A stretch of DNA of 64,000 nt, taken from contig CM050654.1 of NCBI GenBank assembly GCA_027574665.1, forward strand, positions 34,491,722 to 34,555,721, given 5' to 3'. Both the position numbers and the translations under genes were made by a program. This DNA is from Rhynochetos jubatus (lineage: Eukaryota; Chordata; Aves; Eurypygiformes; Rhynochetidae). Under the pieces are notes generated by a model. It saw only the letters and a program-made list of their open reading frames with translations. It was not told where the DNA came from and did not search any database. Shown here piece after piece: positions 13,128 through 25,360 of this stretch; the first letter of the stretch is position 1, and each line of letters starts with the position of its first letter.

Positions 13128-13197
13128 AGCACATATGGTAGGCATCATCGGGTAGATCCACTAGCACATATGCCAGGCATGATCCTTCCAGTAGCCT
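13128..13197. repeat. Imperfect 35-bp tandem duplication
   Basis: Two adjacent copies start AGCACATATGGTAGGCATCA and AGCACATATGCCAGGCATGA, spaced 35 bp apart, and diverge toward their ends. The array is only about 265 bp from the donor of exon 13462-13556, inside the intron. No known repeat family is recognised. Confidence 0.7.
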
Positions 13198-13461
13198 GAA
13201 CAAAGCATGGACTACAGCCAACAACATATACTCCAACATCTTGGTTATTTACACATAGATTGACTAAAACTGCAAATAACTTCAGCCAGAAATTGTGCAC
13301 TGAGAGGAGAATGGATTATACTTTCCAGGTATATATTATTTAGTATAGGTTATAAATGTATTTTCTGTAACCTTTAAATATTATACCCTCTCACTTTTGT
13401 TGCAGGAAAAAATGTTAGCAGATTTCCACTAAGAAATGAATAAATAATATATGTTACTTAC

Positions 13462-13556
13462 AAAAGTTGTATTTTCCAATAATAATGTAGTTGTATTTGT
13501 TTCTACATTCAGTTCAACAACATGTCCATTCCTATTTTTATATACCACCGCTGTAT
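13462..13556 (-). CDS. DPP10: DPP10 exon (about residues 91-122), internal coding exon
   Basis: A 95-nt minus-strand exon: two bases completing a split aspartate codon, then 31 codons. The peptide includes TAVVYKNRNGHVVELNVETN and ends LLLENTTF. Known mammalian DPP10 has VYKSENGHVIKLNIETN and LLLENTTF here, while DPP6 has a different ending (VLIEGKKI type). This is the first part of the extracellular beta-propeller. Two N-glycosylation sequons are visible, NTT in VETNTT and NTT in ENTTF, matching known DPP10 glycosylation positions. The first threonine would complete a third sequon (N-D-T) across the upstream junction. The acceptor is tttgttgttgcag|ATACAG and the donor ACTTTT|gtaagtaaca. Entry phase is 1 and exit phase 0, fitting exon 2681-2755. 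Confidence 0.97.
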
Positions 13557-15359
13557 CTGCAACAACAAAGGCATTAACAATTAGCAAACACACTGAGTAT
13601 TTAATATAACATCTGTAAAGAAAACCAGCATATTAAATCCATTAGAATATCTTTATTACAATACGCAAACAAGACTGAGAGAACTGTGCTCATAATACCT
13701 AGTTCTGTTGATACGCCTCCCAAGGTTCAAAGATACCAGTTTATGCCATATAGAATGTTCACCTCACTCAAAAATATGATTCCACTTAAATGGAAACATT
13801 TTATGTGGCAAAAATGGGATCACTGTGAATGAAGTGACATCTTGCACTTAAAGCTGCTCTCACCTAGATGTCACTGTCACTCTGACACCTTAAGGTCCAA
13901 CTATATTCACTATAAAAGAGTCATATAAAAAAAGTACAGTTTTACAAAGAAAAAAGCTTTTGTTGGACACCATATTCACCTATCTCCTTAGAAGTGATTC
14001 TAACAAACCCTCTGTATTGTTCTGTACCTCAGGTAACCAGACTGACAAAGGTATGTACTAGATCTTAACAGTCCACGTCCCCTGTGACTAGTGCTGGGCC
14101 ACACAATACCAGATCGTCACGCAAGCTGAATGTTAGCAAAGGAGGGTTAAACCTGAATAGGTCCATTTGTAGAACATTTAAAACACTGTGCGATGAACTC
14201 TCATCACTTTTTCCTTCTGCCACTTACTTGACTTATAAGTTTCCATAATAAAAATAATTGAATACACATGAACTAAAGAAAACAAAATTCCACAACTATT
14301 TGTGGCTTCTATGAAACAGTCGTTGTATCTGCTTGTATCAATACCAACAAAATTACCAAGAAATACACAACCATATAAGCCTTGGCTTAAAAAAAATCCC
14401 CACAATTTCTACTAAGAGATTGAATAGATTGAGTGCTGATTCTTTCATGTTATTTAAAAGGCATGGAAGAGACTCATATTTAATCAAATGAAACTATTTT
14501 GTTATAAAAATGTAGAAAGCATAAGGAAAGTTCTAAATTAAGCCCAAAGGAAACATAAAAGGCCTTTACTAATCCTCAGTAATGTCTCAGAAATTCATTA
14601 CAGATCCCTGAATTTTATGAAGTGGGAAGTAAACATGACTGGAGAAAAAGGTTATACTACCATAAAAAATATGCTTCGCTTATTCAGAAAAATATAGCCG
14701 TATTTTAATTGACTCCACAGAAACTCCAGATATACAGCACTAGTGAAAGTCCTCTGGTATGTTCCGTAAAATTAATGAAGCCTCCTTTGAAGAGCTTACT
14801 AAGCTTCTTTAGGATCAGGGCTGGGAAGTGGGGTGGGATTGACAGAGTTTAGGACAGGATTATCAGAGCTGTTATTGAGGAAGGAAAATTAGATTCTAAA
14901 GTGTGGAATTAACAGCAACTTCTTATAAAGAGAAAGGTTTCAAATACTCATTTTGAATAAAAAAGGGTATCACTTTGTTGGAAGTTATTTTGGTTTCAGC
15001 TTACTGAAAAAGTTTTTGCAACTTCTTGTAGTTTTTATTGTGTGGATTCTTTTACGTACACTAGCACTGAAAATCCCCAGTGATGCTGTACCGTGGTGCT
15101 AAGCAATCTTACAGAAGAAATAAAGTTGTCTGGACAAAGAGCTGTCCCCAGTTATGAGTAAACCATGACGTGAGAAACGGCCATATAACCCAGAGACACT
15201 GAACAGCTGTGAACAACTACACATGTTCGTGGCCGCTGCTTGAACAGTGCTCTAACAACACAGTTTTGCTCCATAGGTGAGATTAATATGCTACCCAAAT
15301 CCAACTAACAGTACCAGAATGTAACTCCCTCTCAGTTAATGACTTTCCTACATGCCATG

Positions 15360-15438
15360 TAGATTTGGACAGCAGGATTTATAGCATTGTTCCTCATAGG
15401 TCCCTTCCAACCCAAACCATTCTCTGATTCTACAATTA
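15360..15438 (+). mobile_element. CR1 LINE 3' tail
   Basis: The terminal part TAGGTCCCTTCCAACCCAAA, followed by CCATTCTCTGATTCTAC, is the canonical avian CR1 3' end on the plus strand. The preceding 30 bp (GATTTGGACAGCAGGATTTA) are a degraded version of the usual GGTTGGACTAGATGATCT. Only the extreme 3' end is present, as is common for 5'-truncated CR1 copies. Confidence 0.85.
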
Positions 15439-18400
15439 ACTAATTCTGCCAAGAACTTTCCCTTAAAATCGTAAACAGGACCACAAGTAAACTACACAGT
15501 CCTAGGGCTCTTCTTGCAAGTCATACACATGGTGTGGAACAGCATTTGAAATCGCAAATACTGTGAATGACATAAATGAAAGTCTTTGTTCTCAAGTTAG
15601 AAGAAAATTTATTCAAACGATCAGAACAGCAAACTGAGAGTCAGACCTCTTCAAAAGGCAGACTTCGCTGGACAGTAATTATACCTCTTACTGAACTTGG
15701 GCTTTCATCTCTATATTGCATTCAGTAGTTAACTCCTGAAGTGCATAAATTCAACGAATGCTTGCAAAATGCATGGAGTTTCTCAGATGGAAGATTATAT
15801 CAAAGTACCGTGCAAGTGTTGAGCACAGTTTTCAAAAGAAAAAAACCTAATTTATATGGAAATTTCATAGCAATCAATAGCTTGTCAGCTATATACACAT
15901 AACATAATGATGATTGTTTTCACTGATAGCTCAAATGTAAATAAGAGCCATAAACATACTTTGTCTTGAAACTTTTGTTACCTAGAGTCAAAAAGTCTGC
16001 AGAAAAAATAATACCTAGTCCTTAACATTGTCCATTTACACAACTGACTGATTTATTTTGTTTATTTATATTGATGTCTACATCACAAAGAAGTTCAGGG
16101 ATCCTTGACACCATTGAGGAGGGTTCCAACTTCAAAGAAATTCTCATTTAATTTAAAACAAAGAGTAGTATCACCTAAAATCCTCATGGCACAAACTGCA
16201 TCATTGAAGAGCCACATTATCCACCTAAGGACATCACTAAAATAGAAAGCATTCTGTCTTGAACAAAAGAGAATGCGAGGAAGCCTTTATATAGAACATG
16301 TGTCATCAACTCACCAGCCCTGGATGATGTACACAAAACAGTCCTTAAAACAACGCACTGAAAGTATCCCACTTGTCACAGTTCTAAATTTCTGAAAACT
16401 TTGGAAACTTCAGAGCATTGGATGACTGAAAAGATTATTCTGTGCTAATAAAAGGTGAAGACAGACAACTAAGTGTCTATACATAAGCTACCCTGACATC
16501 AGTGCCAAATAAAATAGCGGCATAATAAATACAGGATTCTTCCTACAAAATACCAGCGAGCAATATGATTAGTATCTGATAGCATTTTAAGGAACACAGA
16601 TCTCGTTAAACAAAGTTTTACGGGGTTATGCTTCATAGAGGGAACTATGCTGAAACTGTGTATTGGGTTTTCTTCCAGATACTTATTTTATGACAACATA
16701 ATTCTAATGCTTATATTATACAGAATTAATGAGAGACACATTAGGAGGATAAAAATAGTATCACCAAGAAAAATAAAGAGGAAAACAGAGTACTCCTACC
16801 AAGTGATCTGTCTCAGCTGGTTAACCAATCATTATTGTAGATGGGAGACTGGAACTGAAGAGCAGTGATGGACATAAAAGCTTATGGGCTTACATAGATA
16901 AACACTGCACTATGTGTTCTCAATGCAAGAAGAGTTGATGCAATTCTTTAGCGTAAGTTGATCACAAGTAAAAGTGCTAGGGTGATTTTCCCTCTGCTCA
17001 CACCATTGGCGAGATTTGTCACTATCGGAAAACATCCAGTTCCTGGAATGCATGCTGCAAGAATGGGAAATGAGTAGAGAGGAGTGCTAAGAGAGTCAGT
17101 GTAACTGTGGATCAGAAGGCAAATATAAAAATGGAAGGGTGGAATGGCTAAAATTATTCAGGTTAACAAAGAGAACGTTCAAAGACATCTAGGTCATATA
17201 TATATAGTTAGGGAAAAGTTGATGACAGGTATGGAGGTTAGGGTGTGTGGAGGAGCTCAGCAAAGGAGATGAAAGAATCAGTAGCCCTGGGATGTTTTTT
17301 TCTTAAAGATATGCTTTAGATCTTTATTTCAAGAATTAGTTTAGCCTGAATGTGGGTAAAATATAAAGGGTTGAATGTGGATGGCTGTTGCGATTTCTTC
17401 TGACCTGAAATTTGTGGATTTCAACTCCCTCTACTGATTTTCACATCCCCTTCTTCTTCAATCAATCTTTGGGAATACAGAATTATCTCCACAATATAAC
17501 TTGTGTTTGTAGCTCTGTGCTAAGACAATTTTAATAAAAATCTCAAACCCTGTTTTTTTCAGTTGACTGCCTGTGGGATCACGAGATATTTATTTTTCCT
17601 TCTGATGCATAATTCGTCTCCTGTTTGTGTCTTCCACTTCACTTTCCTACAAACCATCAAATATTGATCTCAGCTGCAGATGGGATACTGGGGCTGGTTA
17701 GTGCCGCTGCCTTGTGCAGAGAATCCGCGTGGGTGTATGCCTGGTCCAATGCTCAGAGGCACAGCATGCAAATTCCACAAATCTCTAAAGAAAAATCTTT
17801 CCCAGGCAGACAAAATGGATTACTGCTCTTCTTCCCCTCCCCTGCCTTACCTTGCAGCAGGTGGTTTAGTTTACCTGCTGAGATGGTTTGGGTAGAGCTT
17901 ACCAAAATGACTCACTCAGTTGCAGGGGTTTCAACACAGACTACCACAAATACCTTTCTTCTTCTCTGTGTTGCGTATTTAAGGTTTTTCATGAGAACTG
18001 CAGTGTCTAGTTTAATTAAATTCATTGGGTTTGGTAGAAGACAAACTTAATGACTGTCAGAATAAGGTAACAAACCTGGTGATTCAGCAGTCACTCTGAT
18101 GACAGACAGCAAAAGGCATGGTAGACTCCGCTATTATTATAACTATCTTTGGGAAGAAGTTATTCAACCTTGATTTTCAGCTTATTTCTAAACCTGACTC
18201 TGCCTAGTGGACATACAGCTCTAAACCAAACCTGCAGCTGAAAAGGTTCTCTACAACATACCTGGCTTGCACAACACATTAAATAAAATATTACATGAAA
18301 ACAAAATTTTAAACCAAAATTCTTCTGTGATTATTGCAGCATAATAATTTCACCTGAGTCAGTAACATCAATATTACATCCTCTTACAGAATTATATTAG

Positions 18401-19038
18401 CTACAGAACCAACAATAATTTATCAGTGAGGCTAAATGTCCAAATTCTCATGCTACTGTATGTTTTTAAAAGTAAATGTTTACATTATGTGTTCTATCTC
18501 TAGGCAAAGAACGTGGAACACACGTTCCACTGAAATGATTAATCCATACAATATAAATCATAGTTTGGATGAATATATCAACATCATAAATATAGCATTC
18601 AGTGATGCAACAATTATGTAAATATGGCATCATGATAATCTCAGGTGGTTTTAAAACAAAAGCAGTATTGCATATAAATAGCTTTACTAAGAGCTATTTA
18701 CTATTGTTCCTGGTGTAGGTTCAACACTGGTAAAGGTTATGCTTAGGATCAGGATATTTGTTGTTTGCAGGAGATGCAGCTCTATACATTGCCTGGCCTA
18801 ATATATATCGCTCCATGGAATGTCAAAGTAGAGGCAAAATGTAATAAAATGCAAAGAAACCAATGCAAACTTTTTGTACCTGACAAGCAGTTTGACTCCC
18901 ATCAATTCTGCAAGAATTTATTTACCCTCATTTATTGAAGTGACAATACTCTGCCATGTCCTAAATACTACAGAATTCATTTGCAGCACTCACTGTTTTA
19001 ACCAGCTTCTCACAGTATCATACATGGTCACATCATCC

Positions 19039-19056
19039 AAAAAAAAAAAAAAAAAA
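19039..19056 (+). repeat. Poly-A tract (A18)
   Basis: Eighteen consecutive A residues with no retrocopy or SINE body recognised upstream. A simple homopolymer, probably length-variable. Confidence 0.9.
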
Positions 19057-21244
19057 TCAGGCCCTTTAAATTCTAATGAAAAATTATGTATTATCTCTGA
19101 GAAAAAATGGACTAACTCCTATCTTGAATTATATCCTCACCATTGAAAATCAAGCCTTGAATTGTGCTACTGTAAGATTTTGGCCTAGGGCCTATATGGC
19201 CTTTAATGATTCAGCTCTTTGAAAGCCAGACACTGAATGGTGGTGGTTTATTTGATGAGTATAAACTCTGGTTGTACATGCCACTGAACTTAGGCAACCC
19301 ATCCTGCAATTTAAATTACTCAGACCGGGTTGAAAGGGCAAGTTACCATATACTTTAAAACAAACCTGAATTGTAACTAAACCTCCATATTCCAAACACT
19401 TTCTGCTGTTTACAGCCAGCCTCTATTATTTTTACACAAAATTACATTATCTGTAAGCAATGCTATGGGAAGTGGTATCTAGACTGCAATTGCTTTGCCA
19501 AATGAATGATCCCATTATTTCAAACAACAGTTGTGTGACATTAGTCCACTGGGCTGTTTCTTTATTCTCTTTCACTAGCGTTCTCCAAATGAACAATAAT
19601 TGTCCTTTCACCATCTTCAAAAACAAGATTTACTTAAAGACAGCCATTGCAACTTACTTCACAAGGACACAGTATTAACTACGACAACTATTTCTTCAGA
19701 AACCAACCTTTTCCTTGTTTACAGATGCACAAGTCTGTTTTGTTAAAAACTTTGTCACATATCATTGGTTTCCTGCTCCACAGAATTGGAAAAGACGATA
19801 CAAAAGGTAACAGATAAAGAAGACACACAAAGAGCTGAAGTGATTTGCTGCAGAGCACACAGCCCATCAATAGCACACTGAGGAACTCAAGTCTCTAGAT
19901 TTTTAGTCCAGTGCCCTGTTCACTTTCACCTCAGTACTGATCCAACTTCTTAGGAGTTGGGAGTTTTCTTCTTTTATTGGTGGTATCTGCATATTCAGAC
20001 CTGTACATAACACAAAAAACTCCAGGCTTATAATTACCTTTTTTTTTTCTCCCGCAAAGTCACTCCAAGGGAAGTCGTGTGCCTTAAACTGTTGGCACCC
20101 TTATTAACTGCGTATTTCAGCTGTAAGAGCCAAGAGAGAGCTAGTCATGTCCTACACATGAATGAACAAAGGCAACGAGGAACGTTTTGTCATTTCTGTA
20201 GGTCTCTAAATCTGGGAAATATTACAAGAGATCACAGACTGATAGAGGTATGAGACGTGACCGATGAAGTAACTATTGAGTCATCCATGTCGTAGTTGGA
20301 AAGATCCAACAGCTTCAGGAACAAGTGGGGATTCCCTGAAAAAAATAAAAGCAGGAACCCTGCTCTTCATGGACTCTGAGAATTTATGAAATCTGAAAGA
20401 GGCAGTTTAGGCTCACTAAGGCCACAGGAGCTAGGAGGTTCCTAAATCCAAGCCTCCAATACTCTGTGCATGCTTCATCTTAGCCATGCAAGAGTTGTGT
20501 TGCTACTAGTGGGTTGATTTTATTGAATAGTATTCTATTCTACTTCCAGAGTTTTTAAGATGTGAATTTAAACCTGTGAATAAACATTGTGGTTTTTCCT
20601 CTAACCTTTAGTAATCATCACAGCAGTCCAAGCTTATCATAAAACTAAAAGCTGCCTAGCTTGCCAATCTCCACTGCCACCATGTTCACTGATTCTAACT
20701 TGAATAATCTCTGCAGAGGCTAGTAGTCACAAGGAGTAACAGAATCAATAGTAGTTCTCTGGGGAAAAATATCCCTAATACCTACTAAATTCACAGTACT
20801 GTTAATGCAAATTTCATTTGCCAAGAAAAAGTATTTTGGTAGAATATTTGCTAAATTTGGGTTATTTGTTGATAACAAGGTTTATTTCAAGGTAACTCCC
20901 AAAACAAACTTGTGTACATTCATCAATTTCAATGGAGACATGCCAAGTCCAACTTGCTAGGGCCTGGCTCAATAGCATTTTAGAATTTCCTAATACTCAT
21001 ACTAAACAGTTTGAACAAAAAAAAAAAAAGGTATACAGAGCATAGACAGCTAACTGCTAGCTAATCTGTGCGTGGCACTGTAAATCTTAGCCTGACAGTT
21101 GCCTACAGCAGCCCTGAAGTACTGGGCACTGACATTCTTTAAGTACTCACATCCTAACCTCCCCTCACTTACAAACAATGAGCATTACAGAAACCTGATG
21201 GGCTTTTGTCCCCTTTTTTTATTTTCTGTTCTCATGACAATACA

Positions 21245-21485
21245 GAACAGGGACCCAAACATGGGGTTTCCCCCTACCCAGCGAGGACCACAGCCAGCGG
21301 AGCAGACACATCCTCCCATCCCTCTAGCAGAGCTGCCAGAGGAGGCCCAGCCGATGAGCCCTGGGGCTCCTGTTCGAGGGCAGGGCCCGGGAAGGTTGCT
21401 GGCGATGCAGCAGTACCCGGGCAGTTCTGTATATAGAAACCACTGGATATTCAGGCAACTTATCGAACTGTTTGGAGAGCGTTAG
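21245..21485 (+). other. GC-rich proline-rich open stretch with good acceptor, unknown
   Basis: A stretch with several CpGs stands out from AT-rich intron. On the plus strand (antisense to DPP10) it is preceded by a long pyrimidine tract ending acaatacag at 21244, a good 3' splice site. From there one frame is open to a TAG at 21483-21485, reading NRDPNMGFPPTQRGPQPAEQ at its start and IFRQLIELFGER at its end. Other motifs include PIPLAELPEEAQP. No known domain is recognised. It could be the terminal exon of an antisense transcript, an old retrocopy or chance. Two other frames are also largely open because the stretch is GC-rich, which weakens the coding reading. Confidence 0.25.
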
Positions 21486-24400
21486 GAGCATCTCAAAAGT
21501 GAAGGAAAGAGAAGGAGAGAGATCCAAGCAATTCTGAAAATCTGCTCCGCAATATCTAGAATAAGGAGGCCTCAGGGCCACCTTCTAAAATTACTGCTAG
21601 TGTTAACCTGAAGACTGCAAATGCTTGTTTTCCCATTGAAAATATTTACTGAGTTTTGGTTTGTTTAATCAAAATTCTGCTTTGCAGCACAAACAGCAGC
21701 TTTAGCAAATCAGAATCCTCCTTTTCCTTATATTTTACATTTTTTTAAATACAAACATAAGAGAAAGCTGATACCTTGCTGTCAACACATATGTCAATCA
21801 GCCTTTGCTGTACACAGTATTATTAGAACTGCAGATGGCATTTCATTAAATTGATTATAGAAAATGTCATGCTAATTAAAACAGAGAATGCTTTCTGATT
21901 TAATGAACAGGAGATGCTAGACAAATCTTTGTCTAATTAAGTGTTTGCTAATTAAATAAAATAGTCATTTACAAATATATTAAAGATACAGACCAAATTT
22001 CAATACACCAGAAAAGTCATGTGACAGATGAGCAAGATTTTCACTGCTTTTCTAAAAGTTTAGGCTCTTGTTAGTAGACCTTTCAAGGAAGCATCTATTC
22101 TGCACTAGTTTTACAATGTAAACCGTGACTCTTCTAGACAATCTTTCATTATATAGAAGATTATAAATGGCTTGCAAAGTCATAGACACAAGTAAATCCT
22201 GCACTTTCTGACTTCTGCAAGTCAACTACTTCCCTTTCCCTATTAATGCCCAACCCAAACTAACCAAAAACCATTGGACATCTTACGGCACAGTAGCTAC
22301 AGAAATGGAAGCCGCACAGTCACAGTAGCATCCCGCCAGACACAAGCAAAAAAACTCTGCTGAGAAGGTGGACTTCTCAGTTATTACGCAGAGCTATGTT
22401 AACATGAAGACAGAGTCCAAGACAGCAGATCATGACTGTCATGTTGATATTTATAGATTAATCAGCCTAATCAAAACCAACCTGGATTTCTTTTTCATTA
22501 TGCTTTATGGCATGTTGTGTATTTGTGCAGAAAGAGGCAACTAGTGGAAGCTGGGAGCATGGGCAATTGCACAAAACCTATCCTCCTGACTTCTTCAACT
22601 CAGGAATAAAGTGACCAGGCACCCTGGATTGACCCAGAAACTTCAAATCTCCATCCTATTTCAGTGTATCCTCCTCTTTTCCTAATCTTTTTGTCAGACA
22701 TCGTAACGAGTCATGCTCAACTCATGCTGATTTTCCATGGTCCCGATTACTTTAGTGTTATCAATATATGAAAATCTTCAACTCTCTCAACAGTCACTAT
22801 TCATTTACAAAATCACAGATATTTCCCCTATCCTGCAATTGCACAGGATCCTGTCTCATTAATACAGCTGCTGATATACCTACGCCAGCACTTCAGACTG
22901 AAAAGGCAGTAGACAGCTCCTGAATATTAACAAATCTGCTGGGGGACTAATTTACAAGAAAAAAATACAATAGTAAAATATACAGTGCCGTTAAACTTGC
23001 GTTCTCGAGTCTGAACTGAAAGAGGAGAAAATACTGACTGCAGAGCTGTGGGAGGCAATAGGGTGGGCAGTGACCATCAGCATCACAACGACTGTGTCAC
23101 ATCTGTACACGTTGGAAAGATGTAAACACAAGCTGAATTATTTCATGAAGACACCAAAGATACAGCTATATAGAATGAAATGGATGTAATCACAGAGAAT
23201 GTAGCTACATAAAGTCCCAGTGACTGTACTGGGGCTGTACTCAGACACGCTGTGGAATCCAGGTACGCTCTCAGCTTAGTTGTCACAGCAAAACGAACCC
23301 ATCACACCCAGGTTTTTGAAAGATACATTCCCCTCCTATGTACTGCCAAGGTTACACAAAGCTGTTCTAATTTAGAAATTTCCAAGGTTTTCCTACAAGT
23401 TTACCAATTTATCAACTGGTTACATAAATTGCAACCCCCTGAGGACTTTGGCCCGGCCATCCATGGCAGACAGCAGAAATAGCTTGCTGGAGCTATTCCT
23501 TCTCCAGTCGTCCTGGATGGAGAAATTGTCCTGCAGTTCTCTTCCACTTGTCTGGGACCCACCTTCGGAGTGAGTACAGCACCTCTGCATAGATCTGCTC
23601 ACTCAGACTTCCCAAATCCAGGCTGCCTCAGCAGGCTCTGTCTCTTTTTCTCCATTTCAAGACCACACTCAGGATAACACAGCTGCAGCTTAACACCATG
23701 GGACAGCAAGACGTTAACTTTCATCATTTATGGTGCTGCGTAACAATTGCAAAAAGTTGAAAGAAAACAGGAGTTATGTCTTAGTCTCCTATCAGAAGTA
23801 ATAAAAGCCTCCTTCACTTTTAGAACACAACTGGACCAAGCACTACGAAGCAAATGAATAAAAATAAATGAAAACGTGAAGATCTAAGTGTGCACTAGCA
23901 TAAATGGGAAGCGGTTATCTAACACAAAGAGTTATCAGTTGACGGGCTAAAGTGCAAGATTTTACTATTTTTGCCATTCCTCCTCACACTCTCCCCACTC
24001 CACTTTTTTTAATGCAGAATTCTCCATCTGTATTCCTGTCATTACTGGGAGGAAAATGTTAGGGGTATTCATTTCCCCACCCTAGAGCAAAGCACTAAGC
24101 ATGATTTCATGTTAAAAGCTAGGGTAATAGACTTGAGTCTATTAGTCCGCTTCAATTTATTTGAAATGCAATTAACAGTAAATCAGCACCAAAAGGAGGG
24201 GAAGGGGCAATATTCATTGCAGACACAGAGCCTTCCCAACAGGCTCCACCACTGCTCGTGTGCCACACAACTCCACTAAAGCCCAACAGGTGGTTGCTCC
24301 TGGATACCTTCCGGTACATATGCTTTTATTTAGCTGTTCTCCCTTTAAAAAAATTATAGGGACCCCAAATTAGAAAATGGACTCTATTTAAGGTGCTAAA

Positions 24401-24827
24401 ACCTTTAAAGAGGAAGAGTAGGGAAAGTTATACCAGCACTTTGGTTTTCTCACCCCACAATGCGCAGTGATGGTGAAACATCAGACATTGCACTAGATGT
24501 AATTTTGCCAGCATAGAAAATTCTACCTTTTCCTAAATTTACCACAAAACTGCTCAGCTTTCCCAACTACGTGAAAACCTTTTTGGTCAGGAGTAAAAAA
24601 ACAATCTCTAGTTGCTCTCTTGCATTGCACTGAAGACCATTAATAAGCCAGCTTGGCAGTGGGCTCAGCCAGCTGTTGCCCAAATAATGTACATGTCCCT
24701 GGACTATTGAGAAAATTAGGGAACAAATTGTCAGTCTCAGTCACATCCTATCCCAGCCTCTTCCCCAGAGAGATAAAAAGGAATCTCAATGTAGTGGCAC
24801 TTCTCTGACAGCCTCAGGAGTTGACCC

Positions 24828-25360
24828 TTCTGCTGCGGCTGTCAAGCCAGACAGGACGCGGACGGCTTGGCCCAGGCCGTATTTCACACCCAGTGCTGAA
24901 TCGGCCAGGCCGCACTTCGGATAAGATACAGTGATTCCAAGGTAGGAAGATTTATTTGCTTCTCTACTCTTATATAATTACAATTCTCAAACAAACGTGG
25001 GTATTTCAAACTGCAAAAGAAGTGTGAAGTTCCTGTGCTTCTAAAACCCTCCTGAGAGCTCACCATTGTTCCACGTCTGCCGTGCCCCGGAGGCGAGAGG
25101 CGTTTCACAGATGAGCTGGGCAAGTAAGACAATTACAATTCAGTGGCTATGTACACGTCACAGCAAAAGACCAGTCCCTGCAGCAGCCGTCGGGCTGCAG
25201 TTTGTTCACCCCCTTTTCTCCACATGAAGGGCTCTCAGCAAGCTGACTCAGGCAGAGCGATGGCTCAATGCCCACCCTGGCACCCCGGCTGCGGGCCTGC
25301 AGTGAGGAGATGACAACCGTCATATCGAAGCGGCCTCCGGGCCTCCTCCACAAGCTGCAG
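24828..25360. promoter_or_regulatory. Small CpG-rich patch inside DPP10 intron
   Basis: Two CpG-dense blocks, about 24828-24920 (roughly nine CpGs in 90 bp) and 25072-25352 (roughly fifteen), flank an AT-rich 150 bp. The first holds near-duplicate sequence around CCAGGCCG (24883 and 24905). The window around it is almost CpG-free, so these CpGs have been retained or recently inserted. An intronic enhancer or alternative promoter is possible. A GC-rich transposon fragment is the main alternative. No gene or family is recognised; a 69-codon open frame on the minus strand at 25147-25353 has no known domain. Confidence 0.35.

Larger units (their letters stand above)
2756..13461 (-). other. DPP10: DPP10 intron between exons 13462-13556 and 2681-2755
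   Basis: A complete phase-0 intron of about 10.7 kb. It starts gtaagtaaca (reading right to left from 13461) and ends cttcattttag at 2756. It contains a truncated CR1 at 7028-7278, an 18-bp tandem array at 7685-7738, a 12-bp array at 9844-9884, a palindrome at 4847-4871 and an imperfect 35-bp duplication at 13128-13197. A low-confidence candidate exon lies at 4490-4553. The longest open frame is 158 codons on the minus strand at 10822-11298; it has no recognisable domain and is treated as chance. I see nothing specific in 2756-4480, 4900-7020, 7740-9840, 9890-10820 or 11300-13120. Confidence 0.9.
13557..24827 (-). other. DPP10: DPP10 long intron, 3' third
   Basis: The acceptor side of the intron upstream of exon 13462-13556. 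The sequence is AT-rich and non-coding. Recognisable items are a CR1 tail at 15360-15438, an A18 tract at 19039-19056, an A13 tract at 21017-21029 and a GC-rich open stretch at 21245-21485. The missing upstream exon (DPEARWIN region) was searched for and not seen. Nothing specific is visible in 15440-19030, 19060-21000 or 21490-24820. Confidence 0.85.

Noticed and set aside
17625-18050. 141-codon plus-strand open frame
   Set aside because: No domain, no splice context, and two overlapping frames are open. Composition is explained by a locally GC-richer stretch.
20225-20310. Possible ancient CR1 tail (ATCACAGACTGATAGAGG and TTGAGTCATCCATG)
   Set aside because: Similarity to ancient reptile CR1 ends is too patchy to support by eye.
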